The position numbers and the translations under genes are program-made. The notes beneath the pieces were generated by a model. That model saw only the letters and a program-made list of their open reading frames with translations, did no database searches and was not told where the DNA came from. This document shows positions 35,279-50,100 of a stretch of DNA of 64,000 bases, one piece after another. Origin of the DNA: Glandiceps talaboti (lineage: Eukaryota; Hemichordata; Enteropneusta; Spengelidae); assembly GCF_964340395.1 (NCBI RefSeq), contig NC_135561.1, positions 3,114,501-3,178,500 on the forward strand, read 5' to 3'. Within the stretch, counting starts at the first letter, position 1. Each line of letters starts with the position of its first letter.

Positions 35279-35649
35279 ATGTTATGATGTTATAATTCAG
35301 AAAGGTTGAGCTATTATGACATCATTCTTGGCACAGCCTTATTCTTCATAATCTTTTTTATGAAGCTGTGTTAATTTGTTACCATGGCAACAAACAAAGG
35401 TCACTGGACATGTTTTGAAATAAACCAATATAATTACTTCCTGGTATACATAACATTAAATGTGGACATTACATGGCCTCTATACACCTACACAAGTATT
35501 ATTATGAAAAAGATTGCATTTGATGGTATTAGAATCAACTATCCATCAAACACATACATATATACTAGTATATACATATGAGTACACATCTGTACACAAC
35601 CATGCTAACTATACATAACACTTATACATGTGTATACGTACACATGTAC

Positions 35650-35714
35650 ACACATACATACATACATACATACATACATACATACATACATACATACATA
35701 CATACATACATACA
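35650..35714. repeat. (CATA)n microsatellite
   Basis: About 16 units, 240 bp beyond the RhoGAP stop codon and so probably in its 3' UTR. Confidence 0.95.
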
Positions 35715-35953
35715 TCCAAACACACACACACTATACATATACATACATACTTCACACATACAGACAAAAATATAAATAGTGACTATAATACAAATTTGGG
35801 AGTAAGCAAGTGACAGTTAATTAAACTGTCTTTTGTGTAATACCAAGCTGACACATTTGTAATACTGTCCAATTACACTATGTCATATAATTGTTATAAA
35901 TGTCATCACTTGACATTCATGTCTTTCCCACGATAGGAGATAAAATCCTGAAT

Positions 35954-36048
35954 TCAGCATTCTGGTTTTCTCCTAATAATCCATTCTGTATATGGATTCA
36001 CTTTCTGTAATTCCAGTAAGCTTGTCATATGGTCTAGACATCTTTCAC
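35954..36048 (-). CDS. RhoGAP last exon
   Basis: Acceptor atcttttcag; 95 bp to TGA at 35954-35956. Encodes GERCLDHMTSLLELQKVNPY and TEWIIRRKPEC, matching the family's C-terminus. Confidence 0.92.
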
Positions 36049-39000
36049 CTGAAAAGATACAACAAAAAGTAAAAATTATGGCATCACAGAAACTATGAAA
36101 TGAAATGTATTCATTACATATGTACCACTGTGTACATACGTTGATGTACAGTCAGAAATAAAACCGGTATTTTCACTGTTGGCTATGCAAATGAGATAAA
36201 ATACATCCTAATGCACTGAAAACCAATTCCTGATGAAAACAAGTAAATAAATTCATTTGTTTTTAAGCACATACACGCCTTTCAGGTTGTTTCACACTTT
36301 CTGAACAATTTTTTGTTGGTTCATAAAGTATTTCACTATTTTTCTTGATCATCGCTAGTTCTGAAGTATCAAATAACTATGCAAATTAGTCGCTTACCTA
36401 TCACATAACTATGCAAATTAGTTAGGTATTTTCACTGCAAACAAGTAAACAACAACTTCAACTACTTTCCATATGTAAACATAATCGATCTTGGTGGTTA
36501 CTTTATATGTATGAAAGGTATCTGGTATTTTAAACTTGTGATTCGGTTTATTCTGCTGTATTTTCACAAGCAACAGCGAGCGAAAATCCAGCAGCAGAAT
36601 AAACTGAATCACTCATGAAAAGAACTTCTGTATGCCCTACCATCCACTGTGAGGCCATTGGTTCTGTCATTATACTGTTATTTTGACTACATAATGACTG
36701 ATTTGCATATATTATTTGATCACTTTGCCTTGCATGATAAATCAATGAATAACTGCTTTGTCTTGTCACATCATATAACATCCTACCACATTTTAATGCA
36801 AGAATTTCGCACATCCAGACACACAAATATTTCTCCATGCCTATAGCACTACTGAGCTAGCATTCTGAGTGTTAAAACACCCACCCACCTCCCACATTAA
36901 GACCTAATGATGTTATCACTAACTTCCAACATTAAGGCTTACCAATGTTACCACCAACTTCCCACATTAAGACTTACCAACTTCCCAGCTTAATGTTACC
37001 ACTAACTTCCCACATTTAAGACTTACATGTACCAACTTCCAATATTAAGACTTACCAATGTTACCGCCAACCTCCCATAAACATATATCAGCCAGTGAGC
37101 TACTACCATTATGGTTGTTAAAACTGAAAGGAAATGGAAGTACAGTAAATAACAAAATTATCAAAATCAAATTCAATTGGTATTGACATGACAGTAAAAC
37201 ATCATATCAGTTAGTCTACTATAAATACTCTGATGATACAATGCTTTGTCAATTATTTAAAGGTAAAAATAACATAGATATTTAATTCTACTTACCATTC
37301 AGCCTCCAAGGTAGAGAAGCTACTCTTGTGAAATTTAGCGACAACATCTCCAGCAGTTGTACTCTCTGTAAGCTGCATTGTTATACTAATTTTTGTAAAT
37401 TCTGGGGCATGAAGTCTTATCACACCAGCTTGGTAATCACCCTGTGATAAAAACAACGATATGTTGTGATTTAGTCTTGGTAGTCAACAGTCACTGAGCC
37501 TTTCTCCTGGTGTTCTAAGTGACTTAATACAGGCCAGGGTTTCAATTCCCAGGTTGTCTCCTGGAGTTCTATGTGACTTAAAGGCCAGGGTTTCAATCCC
37601 AGGTTGTCTCCTGGAGTTCTATGTGACTTAAAGGCCAGGGTTTCAATCCCAGGTTGTCTGCTGGAGTTCTATGTGACTTAAAGGCCAGGGTTTCAATCCT
37701 AGGTTGTCTCCTGGAGTTGTGTGTGACTTAAAGGCCAGGGTTTCAATCCCAGGTTGTCTGCTGGAGTTGTGTGTGACTTGATTTGCCAACATGTCATCAT
37801 ACACACCATGCATGTTATTTCAAATAGTCTCAGTTTTGAAATAATCTGGAGAAATTGATAAGTTCCACCAAAAACCAGCAGTATGTCAGATTATCCAATT
37901 ATTCAAATGAAGTCATTTCATATGCAAATATGCAATGCCAACACAACAGAAGATCATTATTATACAAAAACACTTGTAATGAGACTTGGACTGGATAGAA
38001 CAGCTTCATGCATGTAGTTTGGTAATAAATAGAAAGAAAACAAGATTTCTGAATTGTTACCTTTTTACTGCCGTCTTCCTTTCCTTTTCTACTGTGAAAG
38101 AAATTCATAGACTGAAAGAGAATAGATATTTAGTTTATTATACTTATATCAAATGTTATGATGTGATATGACTATTTCCTTTATTATGGAGAAGAAAGAG
38201 ACGTGGAACGTTGAATGCTTATATTTGGACACTGAGGAGATCTTGAATGCACCAAATGTTTTATACTTAAGCAATAAACCACCCCTGGGAAAGGTATGCC
38301 AAGAGGTTTTGACCAGTGAACGAAATATATGCACGAGCGATAGCGAGTGCATATATTGACTTTTACCTAAGTGGTAACTTAGGTAAAAGTCACTGCAAGA
38401 GAGAGTGGTAACTTACATATTTTGAATCTCTAGACTTTTTATTTTCAGTTCTTCTGGCAGTTTCATTGACATGCCTTAATTGTAGAACCATGAAAGACGG
38501 TACCTGGATTTGATGAAAAATTAATCAAATATTAAATATACGAATTCTGGATTAAAATAAGTATATTCCTATATTCAAGATTTTGTCTTAGCTTGTAAAT
38601 ACTATTAAACAATATATCAGGATCACACAAGGTTTCATGTTGAGATAGACAAAATAAAGATAACATACAAACATCGCTTACACAGTGTCTACTCTGTAAA
38701 TTGTTAATGATAACAAAAACAAATACAGATGTAACAAAACACAGAGCAGACACTGCATAAGGGGTGTTTGTGTGTTATCTCTATTGTGTCTATGTTAACA
38801 TGAAACCTTGTGATCAGTAGTCTGACAGATCTAGATACATCATTTAATAGCATCTGCAAGCTAAGATGAAATCTCCTGTTAAACATCACTTAACATTACA
38901 CTTTGGCAGTCAAACTGCCTCATGTTGAAAATGAGAACTTTAAATTTTGTGTCATCTTCACTTTCCTAACATCATTAACTATCACACTTTGAGGGTCATA

Positions 39001-42000
39001 ACATCTGCTTTGGAAAAAGAAAACTTTCAAACATACTGCAACTGCAAGTATATTCAACAGCATTTTCTGTCTTGATAACATATCAGACATCAAACTTACC
39101 ATCCACAGGACGTCTTGGTAATTGATCAGCATCCTTACTACATTGGACGTCCCGGCAGCCATCTGCATTTCTAAAGTGTCCATAGATTTAGTGTATGACT
39201 TGACTACGAATAAATTAGGTGCTATAATCATAGCAACATTAATTACTGACATCTTGTTTTGACATTCTCTGGCTACCAATTTACTTAGGAATTGAAGCAA
39301 ACGCTGAAAAATAAAGGAAAAAGAACATTTTGTTAATGGTACAATTTAAATACATGTTACCACAATATCAACTTTCCCCTTCATGAAATTGCTAGGAATC
39401 TGAGCTCCTAACACATATTCTATATCCTTGTTAATTCCCGTCAGACTGAATGATTTTGAAATAATGTTATCTCTATTGATAGACATGATATGATACCTTA
39501 CAATGAGGATTTAGAAATAAGTGTCAATTAACATTGATGTCTTGCAACAATGTTTCTGTTACGCCCCCCTTCAGGTATACAGTACTGGTTGTAATGTAAA
39601 CATGGAAGTTGTCAATTTAATCAAAAACAATGGAAATAGTAGACTCTTACACTTGATATGGTAATATGAATACTATAAACATGTGCTACATATTTGCTGC
39701 ATATTTGCAGCACAGTGGAAATTCTTAATAGTTTATACTGTTAACATTAACAGCAACCTCCAGTCTCAATTTCATGAAAAACATAAGTTGTGAATCAGTA
39801 ACTTAAAGATAATTGCAATTAACTTTCACCATAATGTTGCCCCCATTATTTACCTAACATATTACTGTATAGACATAAGTAAACTCAGTAATAAAGTTTA
39901 AACTTCACAACCCTGTATAAAAAAAGTTATGTACTGTAATATTCATATGCTCCGAGACTCAACAGAGTTCCTGATCACATGATCGCCCATACACTGTATA
40001 TATATATGCAGATACATAAATCTCAATGGAGTTCCTGATCATGTAATCATCCATTCACTGTATACATATATGCACATACATAAGTCTATAAATTAAGTTT
40101 GCACAATTTCTGTCAATGATTTCATTATTTTCCTACCTTCAATGTGTTTCTGTAAACTTTGGGTAAAATTAAGATTAACAAATTCAAAGCCTGTATTTGT
40201 TGCTTTCTGTCAGGCATACCTAAAAGGAAAGAAGAACAATTTTATATTATTCAACATCATGCATAATGTAATTTGTGATGAGAAAGTTTAATGTACAGTT
40301 TCAGTTCTGGAATTAAATTCTGATTTTCTGTGATTACATATTAATGGATGAGAATTGGGTATTTATTTTGGATTTTTCATTTATAAAACAACTTTAGTAT
40401 GTTTTTCTACTTCAAAAAATCAATGTGAAATAACATATACCAAGTCCTCGTTTGTAACTCAATAAATTGCAAAACATTAAAAAAGATGACTGATGTATAA
40501 AATGTTTGCTATTATAGCGTACAATAACAAAGGTTTTATACTTTTTATAATTTATTGAGTTATAAAAAAGGACTTGCTGTATGTTACTTCACTTTTTTCA
40601 TGTAGAAAAACATAGTAATGTTGCTTCATAAAGTAGAATTCCAAAATAAATACCCTAATTCTAATCTGGACCATATGGCCACTAGCTTGTATGATTTTAT
40701 ATTGACAAATAAATTACAATAAAGGGCATACAGGTATTACTACCAACAGCTTTAATCTGTGACATATTGCAAAGCAGTGTGCTAACTCTGTAACTACACA
40801 TATACGGTGAAATAAGACAAATTATTTCCAGCTCAGTAACATATATTTTTTTGTAATCTGAAACCTATTATGCAATAATACACGACTTCAAAGAGTTACA
40901 GGACCTCTATTTCTCTGCCTTTTTTTTCCATTCTGATTTTGAATCTTGGCTCAACAAACAAGACACGAATATTGAATTGAAAAATGAAAAAACAGCTTTC
41001 TTACTTTCTACCATTGCAAATGCCTGAATATATTCCATTGTAAGTAGTGGAACTGGTAATTCCCGTAGAAACTGTTTCAGTAGTCCAGCCACGTCATGTC
41101 CACGGTAATTTTTGAAATCAAACTCCAGACAGCCATTAAGATATTGTGATTCTAAGTCTTTCTTTAGTGTCTGTAAATTTAAGTTAACCAATAAATATGT
41201 CAAACTAGAAGGCATAGAGGTCAAATGCCAAACTAGAAGGTGAGGTCACAGGTCAAACTACAGGCGTAAAGGTCAAATGCTTATTGTAAATCATTACATA
41301 CTTTTTTTTAGATTTATTTATTTGGCAATAGAATATAGTAAAAATATATGTAAAATACTGCCAAGGATAACATAAGAAAGTAATTAATATTTATTTCTGT
41401 GGTTGTCAATTTCAAAAATTTAAATGGCAGTAGGCAACACAGAAATCATTTTTTTTCACTGTTTCCTAAGTCATCAAATGATCTTTCCAAAAGGCTGCAT
41501 GTTATACCCTGACAGCTACTAAACCTATGGTAGTTGTTTGTACAAAGCTCAGTGAAGTGTAAAATGGGACATTATTCTCAACCTATAGTAAAGCAGTAAC
41601 TGAGATTTCAGCTTACTAACACAAACACACATTATTATTGTTCAATGTGGTAGACTACACAAATGGATGACAGCAGTTGTGTGGATTTAATCTGCCTGTA
41701 CACAAGATTGTGTAAACATTGGAAGTCCCCCAAAAATACACAGGAAGATCATGAAAATGATCAGAAATCATAAAGTAATAAAGTAATCATAAGTCATCAG
41801 AAATGCCACCCTACTGTGAGTATGATTAAACCAACATCCATTCAATGGTATGTACAACAATTGTTTTAGTTTGAGTCTAACATAGTAAGCCGAATTCCTG
41901 ATTGCCACTGTCTTGAAATGTAAAATTTAGCAATTCAAAGTTTGAGATTATAGAGTCTTCAACTAGTTCTCAAACACTAATTCTCACTAATTACTAGACT

Positions 42001-44077
42001 GGTCTGTTGTATTCATGTACAAGAAGGTATTTTAGCCACTACTTATTTTTGTGTTTTTGTCTTCCAGTGAAATATAAAGTGAAAATAAGTCTTTAGCAAA
42101 ATTTCCTGCTTTTCATAGAACTGACTAGACAATTAAAAGACAATGTACCTTCATTCTCGCCGTTGACCCAGGAACACGTAAAATGCCTTCATCATTTAAA
42201 CACCCTTCTTCTAGGTATTCCAGCATCTGTTGTTAACAAAATCATGAATTATATATTTAATATAGTTTTTAACTTTTTTATCAATTAGATTTATTAAATA
42301 TAAATCTGTTTATTAATTTGGTATCTACAAAGACATGAAAATTGGGTCATACACAAAAATCAATTTGAAATACTACATTTATTAGGGCATTATGCAAATT
42401 TGTGTTGGGAATATCACCACCTGCTATTGTATCTATATATCATGTTGTATCATTTTGTAACAATAAGTTGATAATAGCTCATTACATCTGCTTTGTTAAC
42501 CATGACTATGTTTACTGTGACTAATTTACATATTCTATCAGCCCTCCATCTGGCTATGACTGCAACAATTCATCTTCAAATCAGCCATAGTCTTTCTTTT
42601 GGTTACTATTCTAATTAGTTCATCTACATATAAATACCAGTCTACCATCTGGCCATCCATTCAAATTAACCTACAACTCAGCTACATAATTAGTATTACA
42701 CTACCATCTGGTTACTACAGCTCATTTACATATTAGCATTACACTATCATCTGGTTACTATAGCTCATTTACATATTAGCATTTAAGATCACCTGTTGAA
42801 ATAGTAGTGGTGTTCTTGTATTTGGCACTCTCTTCCTGTCATTTTCAACAAGTAATGGCAAAGGTACACCAAATAATCCACTCTCTGGAATGAAGGAATA
42901 AAAATTACAGTATGATTTGAACTGACAAACATTAGGATTTTTGAGCTGAACCTGAGAAACAAACAAGTCTTTCTCAACACCTATACTACATGATCCATCA
43001 GGATTGTTCAGCCAAAACACTTCTATGGCATAAGATAAGACAAACAGGAATCCTCCTAGGGAATATCCATGAAAACAGTTACAAACAGTGTGTTTTTCCT
43101 ATATACTTGTGCCCCAGTGCAGGCATGGGTATTATATTTTGATTGGTAGTTACTAATGAGGATATCAACCAATCAGGACGTCAATGGAAAATCACTGAGG
43201 CACAAGTATCAGCTATGTGTCAAAGTCATTCTACAGTAATTTGAGTGCCTGTGAATGCATTATGTCATCCACACAGGAGTGATTAGACCCAGACAATCAA
43301 ACCAATAACATGACCCCTGGGACCTAGACAATCATAACAATAACATGACCCCTGACTGTGAACACAGTGATAAGGACAGTGACCTTGTACAAGTGATCAA
43401 GAAATAGATATAGGGTATCAAAGTAAACTCATTTTGACCTTGTTGATACAAGAGGGACTAGGTTTCTATTGCTGGCTAGAGTTTACATGAAGAAGACCTC
43501 CAGTGTGATGTCGAAACATTGGTATCATGATAAAACAAATACTTAAATGGTAAACAACCACAATTGTGTTTTTCTGTCAATCTCAAGTAAGCTCATTGCT
43601 GTAGCCAAGACAAACCCAACCCAACATATGTGTATTCAGTCCATCCAACTTGCATGATAACACTCACCTTTGACCTTCCTCTTGCCTGATTTTCTCATTG
43701 GCCTTACACTGAGTGAATAATTATCAAACATGGCTGTCAACTCTATCAATGCTAGTGAGCGAATTTTCTCAATATCTTTCACTCCCAAATTATCAATAGG
43801 AGTCAGGCCTAGCTTATCTTGAATTATTGTAACATTCTGAAAGATAGAAATTAAGAATTCAGTATTCAAAAGATTGATGTAAACACATCTAATGTTAAAA
43901 TATAAACTATAATCATGAAAGTGATAATATGTCTCTCTGTAATCAGGAAATAAGGGAATCCTGTACAGTAATGTTGAAAGACACCAGTGTCATCACAATC
44001 CACAGAGAGCAAGAATAGTGTTCTGTTCAATGGTGAACAGTTTAACAACCCTGATATAAGCAAACAACCCATTTTTC

Positions 44078-44126
<49 letters not shown>

Positions 44127-47100
44127 TTTCAAACCCTGTATGGATTTTTACAAGATTTGGTGCTTCATACATCACTGAAGAACACAGTACAAGTATTGTA
44201 CTAAGCATTCATGTATGGATGTTAAAATTGCACTTTTCTCTTCTCTTTTGCTAAACAAAAGTTCTACATTCCATTCAGGTTAACAACATCATAAATAGTT
44301 CCCTGTATATTTTCCCTGCCTAGTTGAAATAAACAGCGCCCTCTAGTGGCCATCTTGACCTCAAATACTTACTGGCAATGTTGAGGGTGATCCATTACTG
44401 GACGGTAGCTCCTCTAGTCGAATATTCTGTAACAGAGAAAAAAAATGGCACATAATGTATGAACTCTGATTTTAAAATGGCAATTGTTAACTCCCAGTGT
44501 ATGGTACTAGACCCTCACAAAACCACAGTTAAAGGAAAACCTGCAACTTTGAAGGATCATATGACTTTTTGAGGATAGCGACTTATCAAGTGGATAATTA
44601 TGCATTATGAAATATACAATGAAAACTACTCATTCTGGGAATTGAAACTGTGACATCTTTACATGACTGTCATTTGTTCTTTTCTCGCATTCACATCAAA
44701 ACACCACATGTATCTACGAGAAGCAGACCACTGAAATATGTTGTGTCATTAAATTTGCCAAATGATGTGAAGTCTAAAGAAGTTATAAAGCATGTACACT
44801 TCATATTTTGAACTTGTATCCTCATGCGTAAATCTGCACTACATACATTTTTAATATCAACTGTATGAGGGCGCTATACTGCCTGTGAATATCCATGTCC
44901 TATCATCATGTTGCTGGACACTTCAGATAGCTTGATTTGTTTTTGGTAAAACAGTCAATTTATATTTTTCAGGGTGCAGTATTCTATATAAATAGTATGC
45001 AAGGGTCTATATCATTATATGAATTCATATTTCTTTTGTGATAGCATAAAACAAGTAAATAAAACTCTAGTTGTTGTCAAAGAGTCTAGCTGTTAGCCTG
45101 TTGGGTATTCTTTTGATATTAAGCGATTGAAGGTTGCATTACACCAAAAGGGCTCATCTAGGGTGTTAAAACACCAGAGGTATTATCAAACAGGTTTTGT
45201 TCAGCAACCTCCAAGCACAGATCTGAGGTCTTGTTACACGACTAAGTGTCAACATATATCATTCACTTACCAATTTGGCTTCTCTAGATCTTCTACCATT
45301 TGTATCAATGGTTGTATTTCCTAACACGACTTCACTGGTGTATGTCTTTGGCACATCCATGGGCAGTGTATGTGTTAAACTTAAAGTCTTTATACCCGCT
45401 GTAGAACACAAAGAACACAGACTGTCATCCATCTCAACAAAACAAGTCAAACTACATGTATTTACGTCTAAATGCTGTTTCTGAGAAGTACCCCAAGTGG
45501 CAAAATGATACTATCTGTTTTCATCCAAATTACAGGAATACACCATATGACCAGAACTCAAAGGGAGGTAATTTAGTCAATCAGTGTTTACATATACAAG
45601 TTCTGTCAATTAGGCCAAACTGATGAAAGGGAGGACGGTCTTTACATGTTTACATCAACAAGTTATTGCCGATTATCCAAAACTGCTGAGAGGGAGGGAC
45701 ATGTTTACATCAACAAATTATTGCCGATTAATTATCAAAACTGAATGGGGAGGGTTATGATTTGGGTCAGTTAGTGTTTACATGTACAAGTACATGCCAA
45801 TTATCCAAAACTGCTGAGAGGGAGGGAAGTGTTTATATAAACAAATTATTGTCTACTAAATTAGTAGTAATTATCAAAATTGAATGGGAGGGCTATGATT
45901 TGGGTCAGTTATTTAGTGTTTACATGTATAAGTTCTGCCAATTAGATCAAACTGCTGAGAGGGAGGGAAGTGTTTATATAAACAAATTATTGCCTACTAA
46001 TTTAGTAGTAATTATCAAAGTTGACTGGGGAGGGTTATGATTTTGGTCAGTTTAATAGTGTTTACACGTAAGTTCTGCCAATTATCAAAATCTACTGAAT
46101 TCATGAAAAGTTACAACCTACTATTTATCAAAATAAGACCGACCATGATTTTGGTTGAATAATCATTTTAGTATTTACTTATTACCTTAATTGGACAAAT
46201 TACTGTCAATTATCCAGACTCCCTAGGAGGGATGTGATTGGAGTTGGCTAATTAATTAATCAGTTCAGTGAAACTAACACAGCAAATCTTGCATGTAATT
46301 ACCAAATACACCACATAGCCATGTTTTATATCAACAGTCACAATCTTTCTACTTGAATTAACACACAACATGTCAATTACATATACTATAGTAAGTGTTC
46401 AGTGAGTCTGAGATGAATTAAGAAATTGGAAGGTGTGAGACCTGTGGCCACAACTTGAAATCTACTATCACAATCTTGTGATGTGAATGAACATACAGCA
46501 TACCTATTACATGTATGAAGTGAAGAATTTAATATAAAGAATTTCGAAGGTGTCAGATGTGAAGTTGAAATCTAGTCATAATCTTTCTACTACACTGTAA
46601 GATATGTTGTGTTGCTCAGCCTTCACCGGCCTGCTCTGTGAAAGAGGTTGACTGATGTGTGAGGGCACCCTCTCATGGCGTACCTTACAGACTATCTTTG
46701 CACAAGAATAAACCTGTTGCCAGTTCCAAAATGCATTGCACGTCTCTCCATACAATGTCATGTATTGTGTATGCACTGAGGGGTTTGCACGCGCTACTCA
46801 GGGGAATGTTTGTCAACTGACCGTACCTGAGTTCACCCGTAAAATCACTGTCTGTCATTGTTGTCGTTCAGTCTTTATTCTTAAAATCACTCATAATTGA
46901 AGAGGTCAACATGTCTTTCCATCATTTCCTGATGAAATGTTATTTTACACCTAATAAAGACTAAATGTAACAACTTAAGCGACGTCATCTTGCGAAATGC
47001 ATCTTAGAACCGGAAATTCGACTATGAACACACAATAAGTATATTACATGTTACCAGTAGTATGTGAGGGCTCATAGGAAGAAATTAGAAGTTATGAGTT

Positions 47101-50100
47101 TGAAAATTAATTAAAATCCATAATTACACTCCTTCTACTACAATAAAGACACAGGATGCCAGTTACATGTATATGTAGAAATAACAAGATGTGAGACTAA
47201 GCTGACATGTTAATCTCATCAATTATGACAAATGTTTTTGAGTATGATGTCATTTTTGATGTATACTAACCTGTTGTGATTTCAGCTATACCAGTGTCAA
47301 TTCCAGTTTCTTTGGTTTTGATCAGTGATCTGTTACTCATAAAGCCTTCTGGGAGAGTACGACTTCTCCTGTGTTGCCGCGACTCTCGTCTAGCAGAATG
47401 GTCTTGAAGTGACCCCTGCATGATAATACAAAACACACATGTCATTACAACATATGTTTGAAAAAAATACACTTAATATTCAATTCAATGTAGATTAGGT
47501 AGCTTTTTTTCAATTGTTTATTTTGTAACTAATGATCAACATTTCAACTTCTTCTACATCCCCATTGTACACGACACCTATGTATTTTTTTTTTTGCATT
47601 AGAAGTTGTCTGAGGGTGTGTATTAAATGTCATGTCACATGAGTGAAACACCAAGCCTACATCATTTTAGCTGTAAATGTCATGTCACATGAGTGAAACA
47701 CCAAGCCTACATCATTTTAGCTGTAATGTTAGTCTCACAAGTAGCCAAATAACTTACCTGTGCTGTAAATACATCTCTTACATCCGGTAATGTCGCTGAC
47801 CTTAATCGTTTGCGTAGTGTGGCATTTAATGTGTTCACCCGTTTGTGTACTGCTTCTGCCTGTGCTCTGGTTAGTGATGAGGTAACACTTTCTAAAACTT
47901 CCTCTCCGAGTTCTTTCCCCTCTGAAATATAACAAATATTTGGTGAAGACACATACAAAGTTTTATCATCAGAAAGTTAATCTTACCGTAAATGATTGTA
48001 CACTCACACTTATTTGCTGTTACAGGGGATATCAATAATCATTTACTAAAACGCTGTCAGGTGATCACATACAGTTGCCACCTGACTGAGGCTGCATTTA
48101 TATGACAATATTTTCAAATAAAAATAAAAAATTGTTTCAGAGCTTTGATGTGTTTTCATGTGTTTACACGATAGGATAACAAATGTGTTTTGACCGTTTA
48201 CATGGAAACACAGATGACAGAAAAAATTGAGAAAGATGCTGTTGAACACATACAAACCTAACAAAATGGCTTTATTGTGAATTACGTATTTCATCGATGG
48301 GGTCATTCATGAGGTCACATATGTGTGTTTTTTATTGTTGTGTTTTCGGTTGTTTACATGACTCCATTTTTGAATCTTTTCATTTTCAGCAATTTACACA
48401 ATACAATGTACTCTGTTTTCGAATAAAACAGATCATTTTGAAAACAATCTACTTTTGGCCGGCAGCATTTTCAAATTGATGCATTTTCGTGTGGGTTTGG
48501 TATCTCCATGTAAACACCAGGTGCAAACGTAAGACAATAGTCGCATTGCATTTTAAAATGTCACCATGCAAACAGAGCCTGAAAGGTGGCCAACCACAAT
48601 ACTTGTAACATTTATAGTGTTTCAAATACAAACTACAACCTAGGAGTCAAACATCAGTTTTTATTCTGTAAATTATAAATCATTTACAGAAATATTATTC
48701 TTCATACCTTCAAATTTGGATGCTAGGTCCTGAAATCCTGCTTCTTTCAACCATTCCACTTCTTCTTCACCCTCTGAAAATACAAACAAAAACAAATACA
48801 TGTACATGGTGTCAATTTAAACTGGTTACCCGACAAAAATATCTAAATAAGGTATATGGTAAATAAGAGTATAATTTTGTTCTATATTTATTTCCCTTGC
48901 CTCTGTTACAAGGATTCAAAAAACCTGTGACAAAATATCTTCACCTTGCCTAGAATTCAGATGAATGGGGATTTTGGATTTTGATTTCTCCATGTGGAAT
49001 AACGAATTCAACACCCCCATTTGTATGGATCAATTCTAGGCTACTATTCCCCAAGCAATTTACTCTCTTCAGAAACTGACTTGAATACAGAACTATGTAT
49101 GGGACTGCAGTTGTTTTGTATGGTTTTCTATTCATAAAGCTAATATGGATGATACAATGATGTCATATGAGGAGAAAGTAGATGCTATTTATAGAAATGA
49201 CTAAGGAGATGACACATCTCAACATTATACTTCAAAACCATTCACTTCCTCTACTTAAGCACAGTATTAAATTCAATCGTTTCCTTGAACTAAAACAACA
49301 CTCACACTGATGACTCTAAAACTTGCCATTTCTGATTGCATACCAAATGTACTTTGATATTGATAAAAGGAAGACAAATATCATATCAGTTCAGAATAGC
49401 CACGAATCCATCCTATCCTATCCCTTTTTAGGATCATGTAAGACTGAATTCACTGATAACTTGAAAACCACATAAATCATAAAGTCCACCTTCAACAGTT
49501 ATCACCAAGTATCTTACACTAACATTTAAACAGCAGTTACCTCAACTTCAAACTCCAATTTTAGCTTTTACCAGTGGTTAAAGAAAGAAAGAACTAACAA
49601 TCTGTGTGATTCTGTTACTAGTATTAGGATGAAGTGAGACAGGAATTATGAAATTTGTTAAAACAACATAAGTACAGCTGTCAGCTCCAAAATGTACCAT
49701 TAGCAGTATTAGTATTACAAACTCCATCTTTAGGTACTTCAACTTCAAACTCCATGTTTGACCTTTTCAGTGGCTGAGATGAAAACTGAAAAGAATCTCC
49801 TTGCTCGTTTTCAGGATGAAATAAGAACACAATCACAAGTTGTGCCAAAACAATGTAAAATGTAGTTGTTTGCCTCAAAAAAAGTCATCAGTATAGTATC
49901 TGTAAAATTAGAAACTCCACCTTCTGGTACTTCGACTTCACACTCCATTCCTGTCCTTTACCAGTGATTACAGAGAAAACAACTGAAGAATCCTTTTACA
50001 AACTCAGAAAAAGACACCAACAGTGACGATGGAGAAGCTGATGCACAGTGACGATGGAGAAGTCTGTATGATATCCTTCCTACTAACATGAAACTGTCAC

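Larger units (their letters stand above)
31676..35953. other. Convergent intergenic stretch / 3' flanks
   Basis: Lies between the stop codons of two genes that point at each other. No coding exon recognised. It holds C-runs near 32730 and 32763, a 28-bp tandem repeat, a 40-bp tandem repeat, an (AAT)n tract and a (CATA)n array. It must include the 3' UTR of the RhoGAP gene, but no AATAAA (as TTTATT on the + strand) was seen close to its stop; one occurs at 34365-34370. Confidence 0.5.

Noticed and set aside
43480-43560. gaagaagacctccagtgtga and cgaaacattgg, reminiscent of retrotransposon 3' ends
   Set aside because: Too short and too generic to assign to a family by eye.
44078-44125. Poly-glutamine coding tract
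   Set aside because: Lies in an intron between well-supported RhoGAP exons, on the opposite strand to the gene.
46576-46776. 66-residue - strand frame in a less AT-rich patch, possible alternative RhoGAP first exon
   Set aside because: No donor in a phase that would join the next exon convincingly.
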